This document shows, one piece after another, positions 62,708 to 64,000 of a DNA stretch of 64,000 nucleotides. Both the position numbers and the translations under genes were made by a program. Position 1 is the stretch's first letter, and each line of letters starts with the position of its first letter. This DNA is from Pseudomonadota bacterium (GTDB lineage Bacteria; Pseudomonadota; Gammaproteobacteria; Burkholderiales; Casimicrobiaceae): the NCBI GenBank assembly GCA_018241765.1, contig JAFEDD010000015.1:109620-173619 (forward strand), in the 5' to 3' direction. The notes under the pieces are model-generated. The model was given only the letters and a program-made list of their open reading frames with translations. It had not been told where the DNA came from and did not search any database.

Positions 62708-64000
62708 TCAAAGGCTGAGCGCCCACGACAGTTTCGCAAACACCTCGGTGCCGGACTGGCTCACACCGCCGCTCGCGCGCTGGTTGCTTTGCGTTACGCC
62801 GACGTTCAGCTCGCGGCCGAGCCCGCGCTTGTGCGAGTAGACCAGCGAGACGGCCTGCGTCTGCGACTTCGGCGTCACGGCGAAGGCGTACATCGTCGGG
62901 TTGCGCTTCGACAACGTGTGCTGCGCGATCAGGCGCAGCGTGTCCTGCGACGTGATGTAGCCGACGCCGACCACTTGCAGCACGCGCTCATGCAGTCGCC
63001 AGTGCCCGCGAACGATGTCGCTCAACCGATAGTCGTTTGCCTTCCATTCCAGCTCGACGCGCTCGTGCGGCCGGGTGTTGAAGGCAAGGCCGGTGGCGAG
63101 CAGGCGCGCCTGGGTGTCGCTCGCCACGTCGACGCCACGGCCTGCCTCGACCTCGGCGAAGGCGTAGTGCAGCCGCTGCCCCGGATTGCCTTCGGCACGG
63201 GCATAGAGCGTCGGTACGTGATGCCACCTGCCGCCGTCGGTCACCCGCGAATAATTGAACCAGCGCGGTTGCAGGCTCCATTCGGAGTTGCGCAACCCGT
63301 TCATGTAGAGCTGTGGCGTCACCCAGCGCGCCAGCACGGCGCCGCTGCGGGTGCGCGTTTCACCCCCCACCGGGCCGGCGCAAACGTTGTTGAAAAACGC
63401 CTCGTACTTGCTGCATCGCCACGTCTCGAACTTGAGCTGCTGGTAGCCATTCTGCGTCACGATCGAGTTGTCGCTGCGGAACTTCGGCGAAACCGTGGTC
63501 AGCCCGAGCCAGCCGTGATGGACGCCGTTGTCGTACAGCGCATCGAAGTACGCGGCGTGGCCATCGCCCTTGCTCGCGAGCACACGGTCGTCGGTTTGGC
63601 TGGCCGCCAGCTGCGCGCGCAGCCGCGAGTCGTCGTTCGGCTTGAACAGCGCATCCACTGCCGCCGAGCGGTTGCTGCTGCCGTCCTCATAACGGCGATC
63701 GGAGAGCAGCGCGCCGATGCTGCCGGTACCACCCACGCCCTGAAACGGCACTCGAAAGCGGGCGATCGTCGCTTGCGATGCACCCTGCTCGCGGGCATCC
63801 GACGCGAAGGTGCCAGGCACGATCACGAAGCCGCCACCGCGGTCCCTCACCGTCAGCACTGCGGCATCGGCGCCTTCGCTCCGATAGGTCGCCCGCGCGC
63901 CCCACAAGGGGTCGGTGATCGAGCGGGTGTAGATCAGGTTGAACGGCTGCGCGTAGAGATCGCTGCCTTCCAGGAAAAACGGCCGCTTCTCCTGCACCGA
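62708..64000 (-). CDS. Outer-membrane-like DUF5916 protein, N-terminus outside window
   Basis: At least 430 residues of a longer protein that continues past the right edge. It opens with QEKRPFFLEGSDLYAQPFNLIYTRSI, matching the RPFFLE motif of DUF5916 proteins, which usually carry an N-terminal carbohydrate-binding-like domain. The rest is strand-rich with alternating aromatic residues and ends in FAKLSWALSL, consistent with an outer membrane beta-barrel. Function in this family is not defined. The N-terminal domain cannot be assessed here. Confidence 0.8.
   Translation of the reverse strand, partial: SVQEKRPFFLEGSDLYAQPFNLIYTRSITDPLWGARATYRSEGADAAVLTVRDRGGGFVIVPGTFASDAREQGASQATIARFRVPFQGVGGTGSIGALLSDRRYEDGSSNRSAAVDALFKPNDDSRLRAQLAASQTDDRVLASKGDGHAAYFDALYDNGVHHGWLGLTTVSPKFRSDNSIVTQNGYQQLKFETWRCSKYEAFFNNVCAGPVGGETRTRSGAVLARWVTPQLYMNGLRNSEWSLQPRWFNYSRVTDGGRWHHVPTLYARAEGNPGQRLHYAFAEVEAGRGVDVASDTQARLLATGLAFNTRPHERVELEWKANDYRLSDIVRGHWRLHERVLQVVGVGYITSQDTLRLIAQHTLSKRNPTMYAFAVTPKSQTQAVSLVYSHKRGLGRELNVGVTQSNQRASGGVSQSGTEVFAKLSWALSL

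Overview
The window is a uniformly GC-rich, densely packed bacterial chromosome segment. Gene content points to a betaproteobacterium, probably of the Burkholderiales: a ccoI-ccoS-ccoN-O-Q-P-G-H-hemN cluster, fused isobutyryl-CoA mutase IcmF, an EmrAB/NodT efflux operon, XdhABC and a Mg-type HemB. I cannot name the genus. No rRNA, tRNA, CRISPR array or intact insertion sequence was seen.

Layout. 1-5630: a DUF411 metal-site protein, then a MarR-controlled tripartite drug-efflux operon read leftwards, whose promoter contains a clear MarR-type dyad. 5850-10030: a TetR regulator with a thiolase and a hydratase/dehydrogenase (fatty acid beta-oxidation). 10114-17565: pdxY, a TPR protein with an O-GlcNAc-transferase-like domain, and two TPR-GGDEF diguanylate cyclases flanking purC. 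17713-18990: cyclopropane fatty acid synthase. 19004-30347: a purine module made of a LysR regulator, xanthine dehydrogenase XdhABC and a BMP-type nucleoside/purine ABC transporter, with a lipid-anchored rhodanese inside the transporter operon, closed by a hairpin terminator. 30535-38571: housekeeping genes (hemB, pepN, an FKBP, alaX) plus two genes I do not recognise. 38563-42100: an accessory patch with a Fic protein and its probable operator, a transposase remnant, a dienelactone hydrolase, a wrecked glutaminase gene and a VapBC-type toxin-antitoxin pair. 42134-45397: IcmF, with a perfect 22-bp dyad upstream. 45616-60439: a redox block with a universal stress protein, an FNR-like regulator lacking the Fe-S cysteines, a hybrid kinase/response regulator pair, a DksA-type protein, the complete cbb3 oxidase and assembly cluster, and hemN. 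60499-64000: dusA, a MAPEG protein, a GlcG/HbpS protein and a truncated outer-membrane DUF5916 protein.

The genes fit together in a few ways. Four genes of the redox block (uspA, ccoI, ccoN, hemN) have FNR-type sites at the same distance from a plausible -10 element, as at class II FNR promoters. The purine module pairs uptake with oxidation. Two families of short palindromic repeats, about 118 bp (three copies) and 157 bp (one full copy and one end), lie between genes and may be REP- or MITE-like elements. All functional statements are read from sequence and family knowledge; no database search was run.
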